Both the position numbers and the translations under genes were made by a program. From assembly GCF_050624435.1 (NCBI RefSeq), contig NC_134530.1, forward strand, positions 147,662,721-147,726,720: a DNA stretch of 64,000 nucleotides, given 5' to 3'. The notes below the pieces were generated by a model, which saw nothing but the letters and a program-made list of their open reading frames with translations, had not been told where the DNA came from and did no database searches. Shown here piece by piece: positions 12,134-24,010 of the stretch. This stretch comes from Tenrec ecaudatus. Lineage: Eukaryota > Chordata > Mammalia > Afrosoricida > Tenrecidae. The first letter of the stretch is position 1; each line of letters begins with the position of its first letter.

Positions 12134-13160
12134 GTTTCCCAGCTTCTTGACCTGCTCTTTGCACAGTAAGAACCGTGAGCAGGAGGGCTGGATGGAGTTT
12201 TGTTTCTCTTGTAGTGTTCCTTGAGAGATTGGTGAGTGAATTATTTAGGTTACAAATGGGAGTGAGTGCTCTTGCAGAGTCTGACAAGGAGGTGCTTCTC
12301 TCCTGGAGGCTGCTGTACTCCTTCCCAGCCTAGAGGTGGTGTTCAGGAAGGAGAGAGAGTGCCCCAGCCTCCTGCCCCTCTGCTACACCCCCAGGCCTCT
12401 GGGCTCTGAGCAGGAGAGTGAGCCTGAGAGAGTGGGCATGATGCCAGACAAACTCTTCCCCTTCCTGACCGATCAACCACTACCAGCCAATGATTAACCC
12501 AAACCACCAGCCACTGCCGGTCCCCGCCTGGGCACAAACCCAACTCATGAGCAACTCCATCCCCATCCAGAGAGAGGACCTAGTCTCTTTTAGCACGTGC
12601 TGGAATATGCGCGTGTTTTTTAAACCCTCAAACACTCCCATCTGCTTGCTCCTTAGGTGTTTTTATATTTATCTGGTGGGCTTTAAGGGGTGTCTTTGAG
12701 GTGTCCAGGAGAGTCTTACACGGGAGGGTCTGGTGGAGAAGACAAAGTGCCCCACCTTCCAACTATAGCTCCTTCTAGATGCTTATGTTCCAGTTTGTTT
12801 TTACATGAAATTACATAAAATAAGCCACAAAGTGGGCCAACATGTGTGCCCATTTTGTAACTAATTCGATGGAAATGAATTTTCCTTGTACGTAGGAATC
12901 CTAGAGTCATTTGTCTTACTCCGTCTCCCTTCAGTGGGGTGGGACTTCAGCTTCTCTGAAGTTAGCTGGTACCCTGCTCCCTTCAACTGTGAAGGCCTTG
13001 TAGGCTTCCAGTTACAGGAGATCATGTGGCTAATTCCTCCCAGAAGTTTCATTAGCGTCTGTGAATGACATTCTAATTAATGGCCCTGAGAGTTGCCTGG
13101 AGTTGAGACCTACAGCTTCCTGAAATCCTAAGCTCAGAGGTAGAAGGGATTGTAGAGATC
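12134..13160. other. Unique intergenic DNA
   Basis: No gene or RNA gene supported. Nothing repetitive is recognised with confidence. Confidence 0.35.
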
Positions 13161-13164
13161 AACT

Positions 13165-13290
13165 AGCCTGGTGCCTTCCTTTTTACAGAAAAGGAAAGGA
13201 CGATTCAGAGAGGTTAGGTAACTTGGACGAAGCCATATAGCAAGGCGGTGGCATAGCCCGGCCAGTGCTCCAGCAGAGAGCCCTTCCCAC
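13165..13290 (+). repeat. MIR fragment
   Basis: 'ttttacagaaaaggaaaggacgattcagagaggttaggtaacttgga..aagccatatagcaaggcggtgg' follows the MIR core and 3' region in order. Confidence 0.7.
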
Positions 13291-14800
13291 TTGTGCATGT
13301 TGTTTCTTTATCCCAGTTTAGGTGAGGGGTCTGAAAAGGAGGCCAGACTTTCTACAACAAAGATTGTGAAAGAGACTCATCCTGAAATCCCCGCATCAGT
13401 GAGACCAGGAGGACGGAATCAAGAGGAACACAGGGAGGGCACCAGAAGGAGGGGTCAAGATGGCTCCTTTAGAAACACGCGCCACAGTACAACGAGAACA
13501 AGGTGATTGCTGCGTCCAAAACAAGTGACTGTTGTCCTTTCCGGAGGAGGCCAGGTGGCCCCCGGCCATCCCTCAGAAGCCCTGTGAGGCCACCTTGGTG
13601 ACTTCTGGTGTGGGGGTCCTTGTGCAGGGGTCAGCTCACCCCCTGTTTTTGTAAATAAAGCATTGCTGGAACACAACTATGCTTCTTTGTGTATTGACCA
13701 TGGCTACATTCATGCCAAAGCATCCAGTCACTCCGAGGGGAAAAGACCACAGGGGATCTGCTCCAGTCAGGGCGCCAGCCTTGAGAACCTCTGGGGCAGT
13801 TCTGCGCTGTCCACCGGGGTGAGCTGAGTCAGAATGGCCTCAAAGAACACACACCACCACTGCCATGCTACCACAGCGGAGCTTAGCTGCGACAGAGCCC
13901 GCGTGGACCGTAACGCCTACAATATTGATGATTTGATCCGCCACAGAAAATGCTTGCTGATCCCCGCCCTAATGCTTTCATTGAACTTTTCTCAATAAAC
14001 CCTGGAAAATGATGACTCTACATTGAATTCCTAGGTTAGGGATGTTGTTTCCCCTCTTAATTGTTTCCATTGCCACTTCTTGTAAAATCTAATAATCAAA
14101 GGAATGAAAACATAAAGCCTGAGACAGAGGTCAAGAGAACAATGTGGAGCAAGTGGAAAACTTCCCTAAGTTGATGTCACGTCTCAGATCAGTTCAGCCC
14201 ATACACTCCAGGTGCATGTGGTTTGCGCTTAAAATAATTCCACATGCGCCCACGTGTAAAGGCATACTTTTGCATATGTACATGCTGCTCGTGATTCTGT
14301 ACATCCTTAGGTTTGAATATCTCCATTTTTACAAATGGGTGACATTCAAAATAAGTAAAAACTACCTTAACACTAAACCTGATGAATCAAGCCAGGCACT
14401 AGTCTCTATACCAGGGCATGGGGTGGGGCTGGTGTGCATAGAGCCTAACATGGAAATGCACGTTCCTGCCCTGCCTGCTATGGGCTCAGGGGAACTCCCA
14501 TCTGAGGAGGGCTTATTCAGAGTGGGCAGCTCATCTGGTTTCTGATTTTTCTGTTCTTATGGGCTTGCAAATTGTCGCTGAGTGTGGTCTCGGTTATGGA
14601 CTTGGATGGCTGTAAACTTGTTTCTGGAGTAGATGTATAGACCAGACAGAAAGCAACTGCCCATGAAGCCATTCAGAAAAGTGCAAACTTGCTCTTGGTT
14701 TCTTACACACAGACAGAATTCCAACTGTTGTCATAGCTGATTGACTTGCATGCTGGGCTAAAATGGCAATTATGTAAAATTGGTAAAATAATGGCAATAC
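13291..14800. other. Unclassified intergenic DNA
   Basis: No supported gene. The segment at 13640-13990 contains phrases typical of old repeats (gtaaataaagcattgctggaacaca), but I could not assign a family with confidence. Confidence 0.3.
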
Positions 14801-14814
14801 CCCATTATGTATAC

Positions 14815-15425
14815 TCGTTAACCTGCGACGTGAGGACAGTGAGGAGGACGGGGAGCACTTGCTGGTGGAGATCCAGGACGTAGCCTTCAGTCTGGATGAC
14901 AGGGCAATGCAGAGAAGGACCAGAATCCTCACACCTGGACTAGTAGGTAACATCACGGTGAATGGAGGAGAGACTTAAGCTGTCAAGGACTTTGTCTTGC
15001 TTGGATCCTCAATCAATGCTTATGAAAGCAGCTGTGAAGAGATCAAAAGGTGGGTTACACTGGGTAAATCTGTTGAAACAACACCTCTGTAGAGAGTTGA
15101 AAAGCAGGGATGGTACTCTGAGGACTAAGGTGAGCCTGACTCAGCCATGGTATTTTCTATTGCCTCATAGGCACATGAAAGTTGGACATTGATGAAGGAA
15201 GACCAAAGAAGAATTGGTGCATTGAACTGTGATGTTGGCAAAGAATATCGAAAGTACTGTGGGCTGCCAAAAGGACTAACAAATCTGTCTTGGAAGAAGT
15301 AAGTCCAACTTTGCTTGCTGATCGCGAGGAGGACTTGAAGCCCTTGCTGCAAAGAGTGTAGCCTTCCGTGTGGATTACAACTCAATGTAAAGAAAACCAA
15401 CATCCTACGAAGTCTCATTTGTGAC
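14815..15425 (+). mobile_element. RTE-clade LINE fragment, ORF2 3' part
   Basis: Conceptual + translation gives, in changing frames, motifs of the RTE endonuclease-RT C-terminal region: 'DFVLLGSSIN', 'LKSRDGTLRTKV' and 'AMVFSIASYAHESWTLMKEDQRRI'. The same DNA blocks occur in reverse at 22014-22800. Stops and frame changes show it is dead. Target-site duplications were not found. Confidence 0.75.
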
Positions 15426-15973
15426 CCTGCTCTAGCTGAGGGGCATCTTCTCTATCTTCTGAAGCTTTGATTAGTGGCTTTTCTCTGATCCTCCAACTTC
15501 TGCATTCATTCCCTTATTGTCCCTAAAATTGTGCAAGGTATTATCCCGATAATTAACTCCTTATTTCATAACACTCTAATGTTTCTCTCTCTAAAATTTG
15601 ACCCGTAATGTGATAGATACTGAAAGTGATTTCAGATGGATAAAAGCTAAGGGATAGGAATCCGGAATTTATCTGATTAGGTTTAAAGACATTAGCAACC
15701 CTGTTGTCAGTGGTCAAGACAGGTGACCAGAAGAAAGAGGCAGCTGCTCTGTGCACTTCTTTAAATTGTGAAAAGAGCATATTTCATTTGGGTGTGTGAC
15801 TCTATATAATTTTTCAAATAACTAAGGGGGGGGAGCCTAGTTCTGAGTAGTACCCTAACAACAGACTCCTCAGCAGACACAGGTTGCTGTGTGCACTTTT
15901 TTTTGGTCCCTGGTGGATTGTAGGTACTGTCAGATTCAGTGCTGTCTTTTCAAGGGCCTGGAACTCCTAGCTG

Positions 15974-16172
15974 AGAAATCCTGGTGGCCTGGTGGGTTTT
16001 GTGTTGGACCACTAACCACAAAGTCACCCGCTGGACTCCATCAGCCTCTCTGAGGGGGAAAGAATGAGGCTTTATGCCCCTATAAAGACCTGCAGCCTCA
16101 GAAACCCAAAGGAGCAGTCCTATTCTGTCCTATAGGCTTGGTCAAAATTGACTCGATGACAGTGAGTTAAAT
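15974..16172 (+). repeat. AfroSINE
   Basis: Head 'gaaatcctggtggcctggtgggttttgtgttgg', middle with 'gaatgaggctttatgcccc', tail 'tcctataggcttggtcaaaattgactcgatgacagtgag'. First of five same-strand copies in about 1.45 kb. Confidence 0.85.
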
Positions 16173-16433
16173 CCTAACCGGAATCACTTCGTCTGAGCCT
16201 TGCTTCTACGAGAGCAAACATTTGCTACACACTTACTGGCGCTTTTGGTTAATGACATGTTAAGGGGTCACCATTCCAATTTTTGGGCTCAAACAGAAGA
16301 ACGCTTTCGAGGATGATGCAGGACCGAGCAGTGTTCCCTTCTTTTGTTCACAGGGCCGCTATGAGCCAACACCGACTCAAGAGCACCTAACCACGACATT
16401 CCAATTTGAGCTAACTCAAAAGCTAAAAGGAGA

Positions 16434-16630
16434 AAGAGCCCTAGTGGTACAGTAGGTTATCCCAGCTAACTACAAAGTCAAAAGTTTCAGACCACCCCGG
16501 GAGACAGATGAGGCTTTCTACTCCTGTGAAGAGTTACAGTCTTGGAAATCCACATGGCCAGTTCTCCTCTAGGACAGGGAAGGGTCACTGCAAGTCAGAA
16601 CTGAGTCCATGACAGTGAGTTTGGGTTTGG
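16434..16630 (+). repeat. AfroSINE
   Basis: 'agagccctagtggtacagtaggttat' head through 'gaactgagtccatgacagtgagtttggg' tail; near full length. Confidence 0.9.
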
Positions 16631-16792
16631 GGGGATACTGGTTGGAAAGGTTTGGAAATGGACTGGTAACTGGGTGGGTGGGTTGGAAGCCAGATGCTCA
16701 GATTTATGCCTTCTGGAAGAGGAGACTTAGAGGGATAGACTGCCAAGGTGAGGCAGGGAGGCCTAGGCCCTAAATAACACATATATCTATTT

Positions 16793-16958
16793 GGTGGGGG
16801 ACCTGGTATCATTGTGGGTTAAGAACTGGGCTGCTAACACAAGGTCAACAGTTCTAACCCACCAGGCTGTCTGCTGCAGCAAAAATTTATAACCTGGGAA
16901 CCTTATATAGTGTCCCTATGGGAATACACTCAATGACAATGAGTTTGGGTGGTGGTCT
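16793..16958 (+). repeat. AfroSINE
   Basis: 'ggacctggtatcattgtgggttaagaactgggctgctaac' head and 'actcaatgacaatgagtttgggtgg' tail with a shortened middle. Confidence 0.85.
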
Positions 16959-16980
16959 TTTGCTTCCTAGGAGGTAGGTG

Positions 16981-17178
16981 AAGGAGCTTTAGTGACAAAG
17001 TGGTTATGCATTGTGCTGGTAACCACAAGGTCAGCAGTTCAAAACCACCAACCTTTCCTTGAGAGAAAGATGAGGCTTTCTTTTCCCATAAAGAGCTACA
17101 GTTTCAAAACGCACAGGGGCCGTTCTACCCTTTCTTATAGGGCGGCTCGGAGCCAGAATGGACTTGAGGGCCGTGAAT
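16981..17178 (+). repeat. AfroSINE
   Basis: 'ggagctttagtgacaaagtggttatgcattgtgctggtaacc' head, 'gatgaggctttcttttcccataaagagctacag' middle, 'tagggcggctcggagccagaatggac' tail. Confidence 0.9.
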
Positions 17179-17299
17179 TCCTTGTGGAGGTCATGCCCAC
17201 TTGGGGAGGGTCTTTTTGCCCACCTCTGCCTGCTGAGTAGCCAGTGACCAGCTAATGAAATGTGCAAACGTTTCCAGGAGCATTCATGACCTGCTTGGA

Positions 17300-17425
17300 G
17301 GTTAACCTCAAAGGCAGCAGTTCTCAGGTGAGCCAGGGGAGCAGGTAAAGAGGTACAGTCTCTGGAGCCCACGGGGGCAGCTCTATGCCTGTGCCATAGG
17401 GCTGCATTGACTCCCAGTGGACTGC
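17300..17425 (+). repeat. AfroSINE, partial
   Basis: Middle and tail only: 'ggcagcagttctcagg', 'gtacagtctctggagcccacgggggcagctctatgcc', 'catagggctgcattgactcccagtgg'. Confidence 0.6.
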
Positions 17426-17429
17426 GTGG

Positions 17430-18380
17430 CAGGGGGGTGATGGAACATTAACAACCTCTCCAGAAAGCACATTTAGTTATTTGTACACAGAACCAATTGG
17501 TTGTCATTGGAGACAAGACGGGAGAGAGGGCGAGGGCGTGCAGATGTGACTGTGTGGAGGTAGTCGTGCAGCATTTGGGGAGCGACATGCGTCACTGGGG
17601 CAGCCCAAGCCGCCCATTGACCCTGCACGGCCACTGCCACTCCTCCGGCCGCGTGGACTAGATTAAGTGACATCAAGCCCTCGTGAAGCTTTGCTCAGAA
17701 GCGGACAATAAGTGTGAGCTCTTTCCCTCCCATCTGCCCAGCAGCCCGGAACTAGCATCCACCAGAACGAGCAGCAGGCAGTGGCAGTGGGACATGGAGG
17801 CTAAAGTCATGCCCCTCGGCTGAGCCCCAAGACTACTAGCCAACCCAGTGGAGCCCGGGTTCTCCTCCAAGTCCTCTCCTGTCAGCGGAGCCTCCTCTTT
17901 GGGCTGGTGTCGGTGCCTGCCCAGCCGCTTCTCTGCGGAGGCCCGTGGCCTGGGGCCTCCAGGTCCACCCCAGTCTTGAGAAGGCGCGGGAAGCCTGGCA
18001 GAAAGGCGAAAGGCGGGCACCCAGGACTGAAAGAGGCCGCTCTCCCCCACTCCCCGTCCCCGACGGCAGCTTTGTAGTCTGCAAGGCCCAAGGGACAGAA
18101 GGACGCAGTCCCCAAGGGGTAGATGGAGCACCCAGCCAGAAGACAGCAGCGATACTGCTTACTACTGAGAACCTGCGGCCTCTGTACACAAAGCCAAACC
18201 CTGCTGGGGCGACAGCAGAGGTCCCCAAAGTGGCCCAAGACCCCATAGGGACTAGTAGTGTTAGCCCTGTGGAGTCCTCTCGATGGCCAGTCCTGTGTCA
18301 CTTGGGGAGAAGTCTTCCTACAGGATGACAGATAAGACACAGACATGAGAAAAAGGTGCTGACATTGTCTGTTCAAATGG
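17430..18380. other. GC-rich unclassified block
   Basis: This block is richer in GC and CpG than the repeats around it and matches no repeat I recognise. A + strand frame stays open from about 17945 to 18328 (127 codons, no ATG at its start), and - strand frames overlap it. I see no domain, signal peptide or splice pattern. It could be an unrecognised retrocopy, a decayed retroviral segment linked to the LTR-like sequence that follows, or a chance open frame in GC-rich DNA. Confidence 0.3.
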
Positions 18381-18945
18381 AAACTCAACTGAAGGCTGAG
18401 TCTCCTCTTAGTATCTATAAAATCTGTCATGATAAGACCTGCAAGCAAGCTGACATCCTTGCCAAAACAAGAACTAACTCCCCACCTTCGCCGGTTCCTT
18501 ATTAGGCAAACCGTTAGCTTCCCGCTAAGTTGGAAAACCGAGGGCCTAGAATCATGGAAACAACCAGATCTGACAAGACAGTCATGCACAGGCATGATCA
18601 GCAAGTCCTCTGTCTAAACTTTCAATGTCAGATGGCATAAATGAGAACTCCACCAACGGATGTGGCCAAAACACCATCTTCACCACTCCCCTTCCTGACT
18701 AAGGGTGCCCAGAAGACTAGTGTTTGCGCTGCTGATTCATCATGCGGCAAACACCTATCAGACACGAGTACCGCCTTAAAAGATGTCATTAAAGACTCCT
18801 GGCCCAGGACAAAGCCACCTTGGCGATGGGAGTCTCAGTGAGCTTCTTTGCTTGGCCAACCAAATAAGAGCTGCTTCTTTGCTTTCAACCACTTTGCGTG
18901 TCTGCAGCTGTGTTAAGTGAGACCTGTAAGACCACAGCAACAAGC
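18381..18945 (+). repeat. Possible class I ERV-type LTR
   Basis: The 3' half 'ttggccaaccaaataagagctgcttctttgctttcaacc' followed by 'tgtgttaagtgagacctgtaagaccacag' resembles the polyadenylation region and U5 of gamma-type ERV LTRs. A possible start is TGTCATGATAAGACC near 18427. No matching target-site duplication was found. Confidence 0.4.
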
Positions 18946-18948
18946 GAG

Positions 18949-19379
18949 TGTGTTAGGCTGGGTGGACTAGAGAAACAAATCCAATGACACTCATATATCA
19001 GCTTTATATCATGATGTAATTATCTATCAAACAAACATCCCAGCCCAGTGCAGATCAAGTCCGTAAGTCTGATGCTAGTCCATAAATCCCTCTTCAGACT
19101 CACGAAGCCACATGCAACGAAACAGAAACATCACCAGCTGGTGAGTGCTGGGTTGCATGGATCCAATGACGGTGGCCACATCATAGGGCTTGTGCAGATC
19201 TCAGCCATGGCTCATCAATAGGAAGGTGAAGGCAGAGAGACAGGAAATTCCCAGGATCCTACTTATGAGAAGACCACACCCACCAGGAGATACCAACAGG
19301 CTATGATCTAATTGACAGGTTAGACTCCACCCATATTTTCTATGGGTGTCATGTTGACACACAAAAAATCAAACTATCA
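18949..19379 (-). repeat. Solo LTR, second family (CTAACACA-ended)
   Basis: The + strand opens with TGTGTTAGGCTGGGTGGACTAG, the complement of the LTR 3' end, contains the family block 'cccagcccagtgcagatcaagtccgtaagtc', and closes with 'ctaattgacaggttagactccaccc'. Same family as 30557-31053, 38880-39353 and 50253-50746. No clear target-site duplication. Confidence 0.75.
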
Positions 19380-19384
19380 GGGCG

Positions 19385-20060
19385 GTGTTTGTGCTTTCAT
19401 TTTTAATATTGTTGAAATTTTTCTTTTTATTTCCTGATCAGTTTGGCTGAAATTTATCTATGTTATTGATCTTCCCACAAACCCAGCCTTTGGGTCGTTG
19501 GTTCTCTATTATCTGTCTTTTCTAATTAATTGATTTTGCTCTTTAATGATTTACTGTGTGGACTTAATTTGGGATTAATTTTTCTAGTTTCTTTTTCATA
19601 TTATTTTTTATCTTTATTTAAAATTTTATTATGAATTTAATTTATCCAATACAATGTAAACAACCACTATTTTTTTCAGTATTTGTTCCAATATGAAGAA
19701 TATATTCACTTTAATCCATTTAAATATTTTCATTTCAATTATTTGCTTCATATATATGCAAATAATGATATTTTATTTTAAAATTAATGACCTTTCTTTT
19801 TAAAGATAATTGAGCACATTTACATTTAGCAATTATAATAGATGTTTCAGGCATAAATGCATAATGAGTTTTCAGATTTTTCATTCCTATTTTTTAACTT
19901 TATGTAATAATGAGAGATAAATGCATTCTTATTTGCTTATTAACTTGGTGATACACAATGTGCGTTAAAATTGGAGTTTCTTGGCTCTTTCTTTCATTGA
20001 AAACATCATATTCTTAAGGCAACTTTGTGGTAAGGTATTTTCCCCTGAGCATTAATTAGT
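19385..20060 (-). mobile_element. Old L1 fragment
   Basis: AT-rich - strand L1 ORF2 sequence: on the + strand the complement phrases 'cccagcctttgggtcgttggttctctatt' and 'ttactgtgtggacttaatttgggatt' are typical of ancient L1. Heavily decayed, no open frame. Confidence 0.55.
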
Positions 20061-20094
20061 AAGAACTGAGCTAGATGAGAGCATTCCGAAAATA

Positions 20095-20226
20095 CAGCTC
20101 CAAACTCACTGTCATCAGTCAGTTCTGACTCATGGCCACCCTACAGGACAGAGTAAAATTGCTCCGCTAGGTTTCTGAGACTAACTCTTTACGGGAGTAG
20201 AAAGCCCCCATCTTTCTCCCAGAAGA
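20095..20226 (-). repeat. AfroSINE, 3' part
   Basis: 'caaactcactgtcatcagtcagttctgactcatggccaccctacagg' is the complement of the tail; the head is missing. Confidence 0.85.
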
Positions 20227-20601
20227 GAGTAGAGCCACATTTTAAATTCAAACAAAGCAAACTACCCAAGTTTGACAATAAACTAGAAGTTAGGTCATTC
20301 ATCAAGATGAATCTAATAAGCATAGGTGAATGTCTACAAACATAAGTCTTTACAACTATGTGGTGCAACCCTAGGCCACAACCACTCACAATTATTCAAC
20401 TACCTTCATATTTGGCTATGATGTCCTACAAATGAATGCCTTGATGATAAAGAAAATGACTAATTTGACTCATGGCTACAACAACAAAGAAACCCTAGGA
20501 ATGCAGGTCAAGGCAGGAAATTGCTGCTGGCCAGATATGATAACCAAGCTACGTAGAATTTGCTGCAATACTTAGAACAAGCATCTCCTCTTAATGACTA
20601 G

Positions 20602-21238
20602 TGTGATAGTTAGGTTTATTGTGCAAACTAGGCCAATCAAAACATGTCACAGCTTGATTGGAGGATGACTAAAATAAATAAAGACAGTCAGCATCCCATC
20701 TCCCTTTTACTCCCTGGTGATCAGACTAATATGCTCCTGCTTGAGCTAGTTCTCTGCCTCAACCTGTGTGCTACACTACCTGTGGGCCAAGCCAACCTGT
20801 GGATCTTGTTGCTAGAGCTTGAAGCTCCTTTGAGACCTGCTTCACCACACTGCTGGTACTTATAAAACTTGAGCTTGAGGCTGGTGGATCATGTCACAGC
20901 TTGAGTTTGAGATTCCATTGGGGCCTGCTTCCCAAAACTCTGGGGCTACTGACTATTGCTGACCCACCCTGCTGTCTGCTGCCTTCAGCAGACTGCCTGC
21001 CTGGCCTGAGGCAAGACTACACTGTCTGCTTCCTTGATCTTGGACCCAACAGCCCACGTGAGTTGAAGGAATTCCAGTACATTAAACTGTTCCATGAAAG
21101 TGAGTTGAACTAAGCCCTCTTTACTGCTGTGTGGGCTAATTAGCTGTTATATTTCTTCTTGCTGTATAAACCTATCCTCATGTATATAGAATCATAAATG
21201 TCCTGGTTTTGTTTCTCTAGAGACCCCTGCCTAACACA
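20602..21238 (+). repeat. Solo LTR with perfect 5-bp target-site duplication
   Basis: Starts TGTGATAGTTAGGTTTATTG, ends CCTAACACA, and is flanked by 'actag' at 20597-20601 and 21239-21243. It shares its start, the 'ctacactacctgtggg' block and the 'tttctctagagaccc' end with the LTRs of the provirus at 56362-63900. A 5-bp duplication is usual for ERV-L/class III elements. Confidence 0.9.
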
Positions 21239-22013
21239 ACTAGAAAGGAAAGTAAAATGCCAGGTATTATCCATCATCATTCTGTGAACATAGAATTAGA
21301 ATATTTCTTGAATGAATGAGTTCAAAAAGTCTTTGAAAAAAATATTACCTTTCTAATAAGTTCACTTTAGAAGCTCTATTTCTGGATTAAGACCATCATT
21401 CAGTGCTTGCTTAAGAATCACATTTAGATAATATGACACATATTGAGTTCAACTGTAAAAAATGAAGATAGTTCTTAACTCTGCTTTAATATCAAACTAA
21501 ACAGAGCAGCTTACAATTTTTCTAAGACCATAGATTGGCCTGATTCAAAAAGTGCTACCAAAATTCAGCTCCCTCGCTTCAGGATAAACTGTACATCAAC
21601 ATAAATCTTGTCTAACTTAACTGTTAGAAAAGAAATTGAACCCATAGCATGACGCTGTGGTAAGCTATTTCCTCATCATCGGGCATTCTACTTCCCCAGG
21701 TGATTCCACTGGACTGGTCCCGTAGACCTGATGACTGCTCAACGTGCTTCCGAGGAGCTTCTGGCTGGCTTGGGAATGTGTTGCTATCACAGGCCTACCT
21801 TGCTTAGTTCACTTTGTTTGACTGTACTTCACGGAAACTGCATTTATCCTACTTGAAAGGATCCTGACAACTCCGCCTCCAGCAAGTTTTCTGGTGCCAT
21901 TTTTCCATCTGTGTGTCTGTGGCATATTCAGGTAATTCTCACAATATTTCAAACTTGTTCATAATGCTGAATAGAATACTGTATAATGTAAACATAGCGT
22001 TTCTATGCACTGT

Positions 22014-22800
22014 TGTTAGGTCCTGTGGTGCTGGCTCTGACTCGCTGCAATGTGTACAACAGAAGGAGACACTGCTTGGCCCTGCCCCATCCTCACAATT
22101 GTTCTGATGTGTGAGCCCATTGTTGCAGCCTTGGGGACCTCCCTCTTGTTAACTGTGCCTCTACTTACCAAGCATGATGTCCTTCTCCAGGGTCTGGTCT
22201 CGCCTGACAACGTGTCCAAAGAACCTGAGACAAAGTCTCACCATCCTTGCCTCTAAAGAGCACACGGGCCGTACTTCTTCCCTGACAGATTTGTTTGTTC
22301 TTTTGACAGGCCCTGGTGCTTTCGACGTTCTTTGTCAGCACTATAATTCAAATGCATCCGTTTTTCTTTGGTGATCTTCCTTAGTCAATGTCTAACTTCC
22401 ACATGCATACGAGGCCATTGGGAATGTCCTGGATGGCTCAGGCTTGTTATAGTCCTCCACGTACCCGCTTTGCTTTTCAACCCTTTAAAGAGGTCTTGTG
22501 CAACAGATGTACCCAATGCAACGTGTCCTTTGATCTCTGCTCCCTTTGGACTGCTGCTTCCATGTTATTGATTTTGCATGCAAGCAAGACCAAATCCTTG
22601 ACAGCTTCAGTCTTTTCTCCATTTCACATGGTGTTACCTAGTGAGCCCGTCGTGAGGATTTGGGTTTTCTTTATATTAAGTTGTAATCCATACTTGAAGG
22701 CTGCCATCCTTGATCTTCCTCAGCAAATGCTGAGTCCTCCTCACTTACAGTGCGTGATTCGCTGCATTGTACAGTTAGCTTCATTGCAGTGGTCTGGGTG
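22014..22800 (-). mobile_element. RTE-clade LINE, 3' end
   Basis: The - strand runs from 'ggctgccttcaagtatggattacaac' through 'gtggaagttagacattgactaaggaagatc' and 'ttctttggacacgttgtcaggcgagacc' to the terminus 'cagcaccacaggacctaacaac'. The same 3' block occurs at 27424-27655, 34885-35085 and 54020-54292. No intact ORF remains. Confidence 0.8.
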
Positions 22801-22939
22801 AACCCATAGAATCTGCTGCAAGGGATGCCTGCATTGCCATTTTTCTTAAGCTACCTTCTGAGAGCAGGATGGCATCTTCTTCTTTTTTTTTCCCTTCCAC
22901 CTTTTAATTTTTTTTAGGTACGAAACATTGTATGAATGA

Positions 22940-23430
22940 TGTGATAGTTTATTGTGCCAACCTGGCTGACAAACACAAGTAGGATTAATGGAAGGGCAGA
23001 GGGATAAATGGCTCGGTGAGCCTCGCCTTGCTTGTTCTGTGCCTCAGTTTAAATGGGGTACACTACCTGTGGGATGCCTAGCCTGTGGACTGTGTCGCTG
23101 TAAGTTGAGGTCCCTTTAATCCCATAGGATTAGAATGGTCGTCTCTGGAGCTGGAGACCCACAGTTGGTGACCTGCTTTGCTGTTTGCTGCCTGGGTATA
23201 TATAGCCCAGCTCTCTCTACAAAAAGGGACTGGCAACTGGCGGCTCTCAAGCCTTAATGGACTGCTAGTGTCTCACTGTTTTATAATTTAACTGTTAATT
23301 TCTTGTATTATCTATCTGTATATAATTTAACGGTTCATTTCTTGTATTATATATATCTATCTTTATAAATATATTTATATATAATTACTAGCAATCTGGT
23401 TTGTCTCTCTAGAGAACCCTGTCCAACACA
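22940..23430 (+). repeat. Solo LTR of the provirus family
   Basis: Starts TGTGATAGTTTATTGTGCCAA, includes 'gaagggcagagggataaatggctcggtgagcc' (nearly identical to the proviral LTR) and ends CCCTGTCCAACACA. Flanks are 'aatga' (22935-22939) and 'aatgg' (23431-23435), a 4/5 target-site duplication. Confidence 0.88.
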
Positions 23431-23589
23431 AATGGTAAAATATGATTCTGAAAAAAAAAAGGTGACTGTGATACTAGCTATTATTATTATACAGACTGCA
23501 GGCCCAACCACATCAGACTCAGTCAACAATTGTATCTCAAAGCCTCCTCCCGGGCTCAGGAATTACACCACTAAAATAAATGTCTTTAT

Positions 23590-24010
23590 CTCAGAACCAT
23601 CCGGATAAAGTGTGGCCCCGAAGTTGCATCACACAATTTGTGCTCTCCCAATCGCAGACATCAGGGCCGCTTCCCTGCTGACACGATTCTGGTATGTTAC
23701 AACAACCCCGCAAGGAACTTCTGAGGTAGCGTGCCAGCTGCTTGCCACCACTGGGGCATCTGGTTCTGTTTTCTTCTGTAACATTCTCAGAATAAAGGTC
23801 CTTTGGTGAGGCCATCCATTGCCTGTACCTCCCTTCTGCGCTGCTTCTGCTGACAGCTGGTTCCTTCACTTCTCATTCAGATTTGCCTTTGCCTTTGTTT
23901 CTCTTATGCTTCGCATTTCAAGATGAAGCTTGGCTTTCATAACCATCACCAATGCCAGTGCTTCTGTCTGGGGGTCTGTGTCAATCAGAGTGATCCCGAT
24001 ACATTAAAGG
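23590..24010 (-). pseudogene. Coding-like segment with two stops, unidentified
   Basis: One - strand frame reads smoothly over about 400 bases with protein-like content, for example 'ITLIDTDPQTEALALVMVMK' and then 'TYQNRVSREAALMSAIGRAQ'. In that frame a TGA falls just after 'KANLNEK' and another after 'GRAQIV'. I do not recognise the parent protein. It may be a decayed retrocopy of a host mRNA or a piece of an unrecognised transposon. No poly-A tail or target-site duplication was located. Confidence 0.35.
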
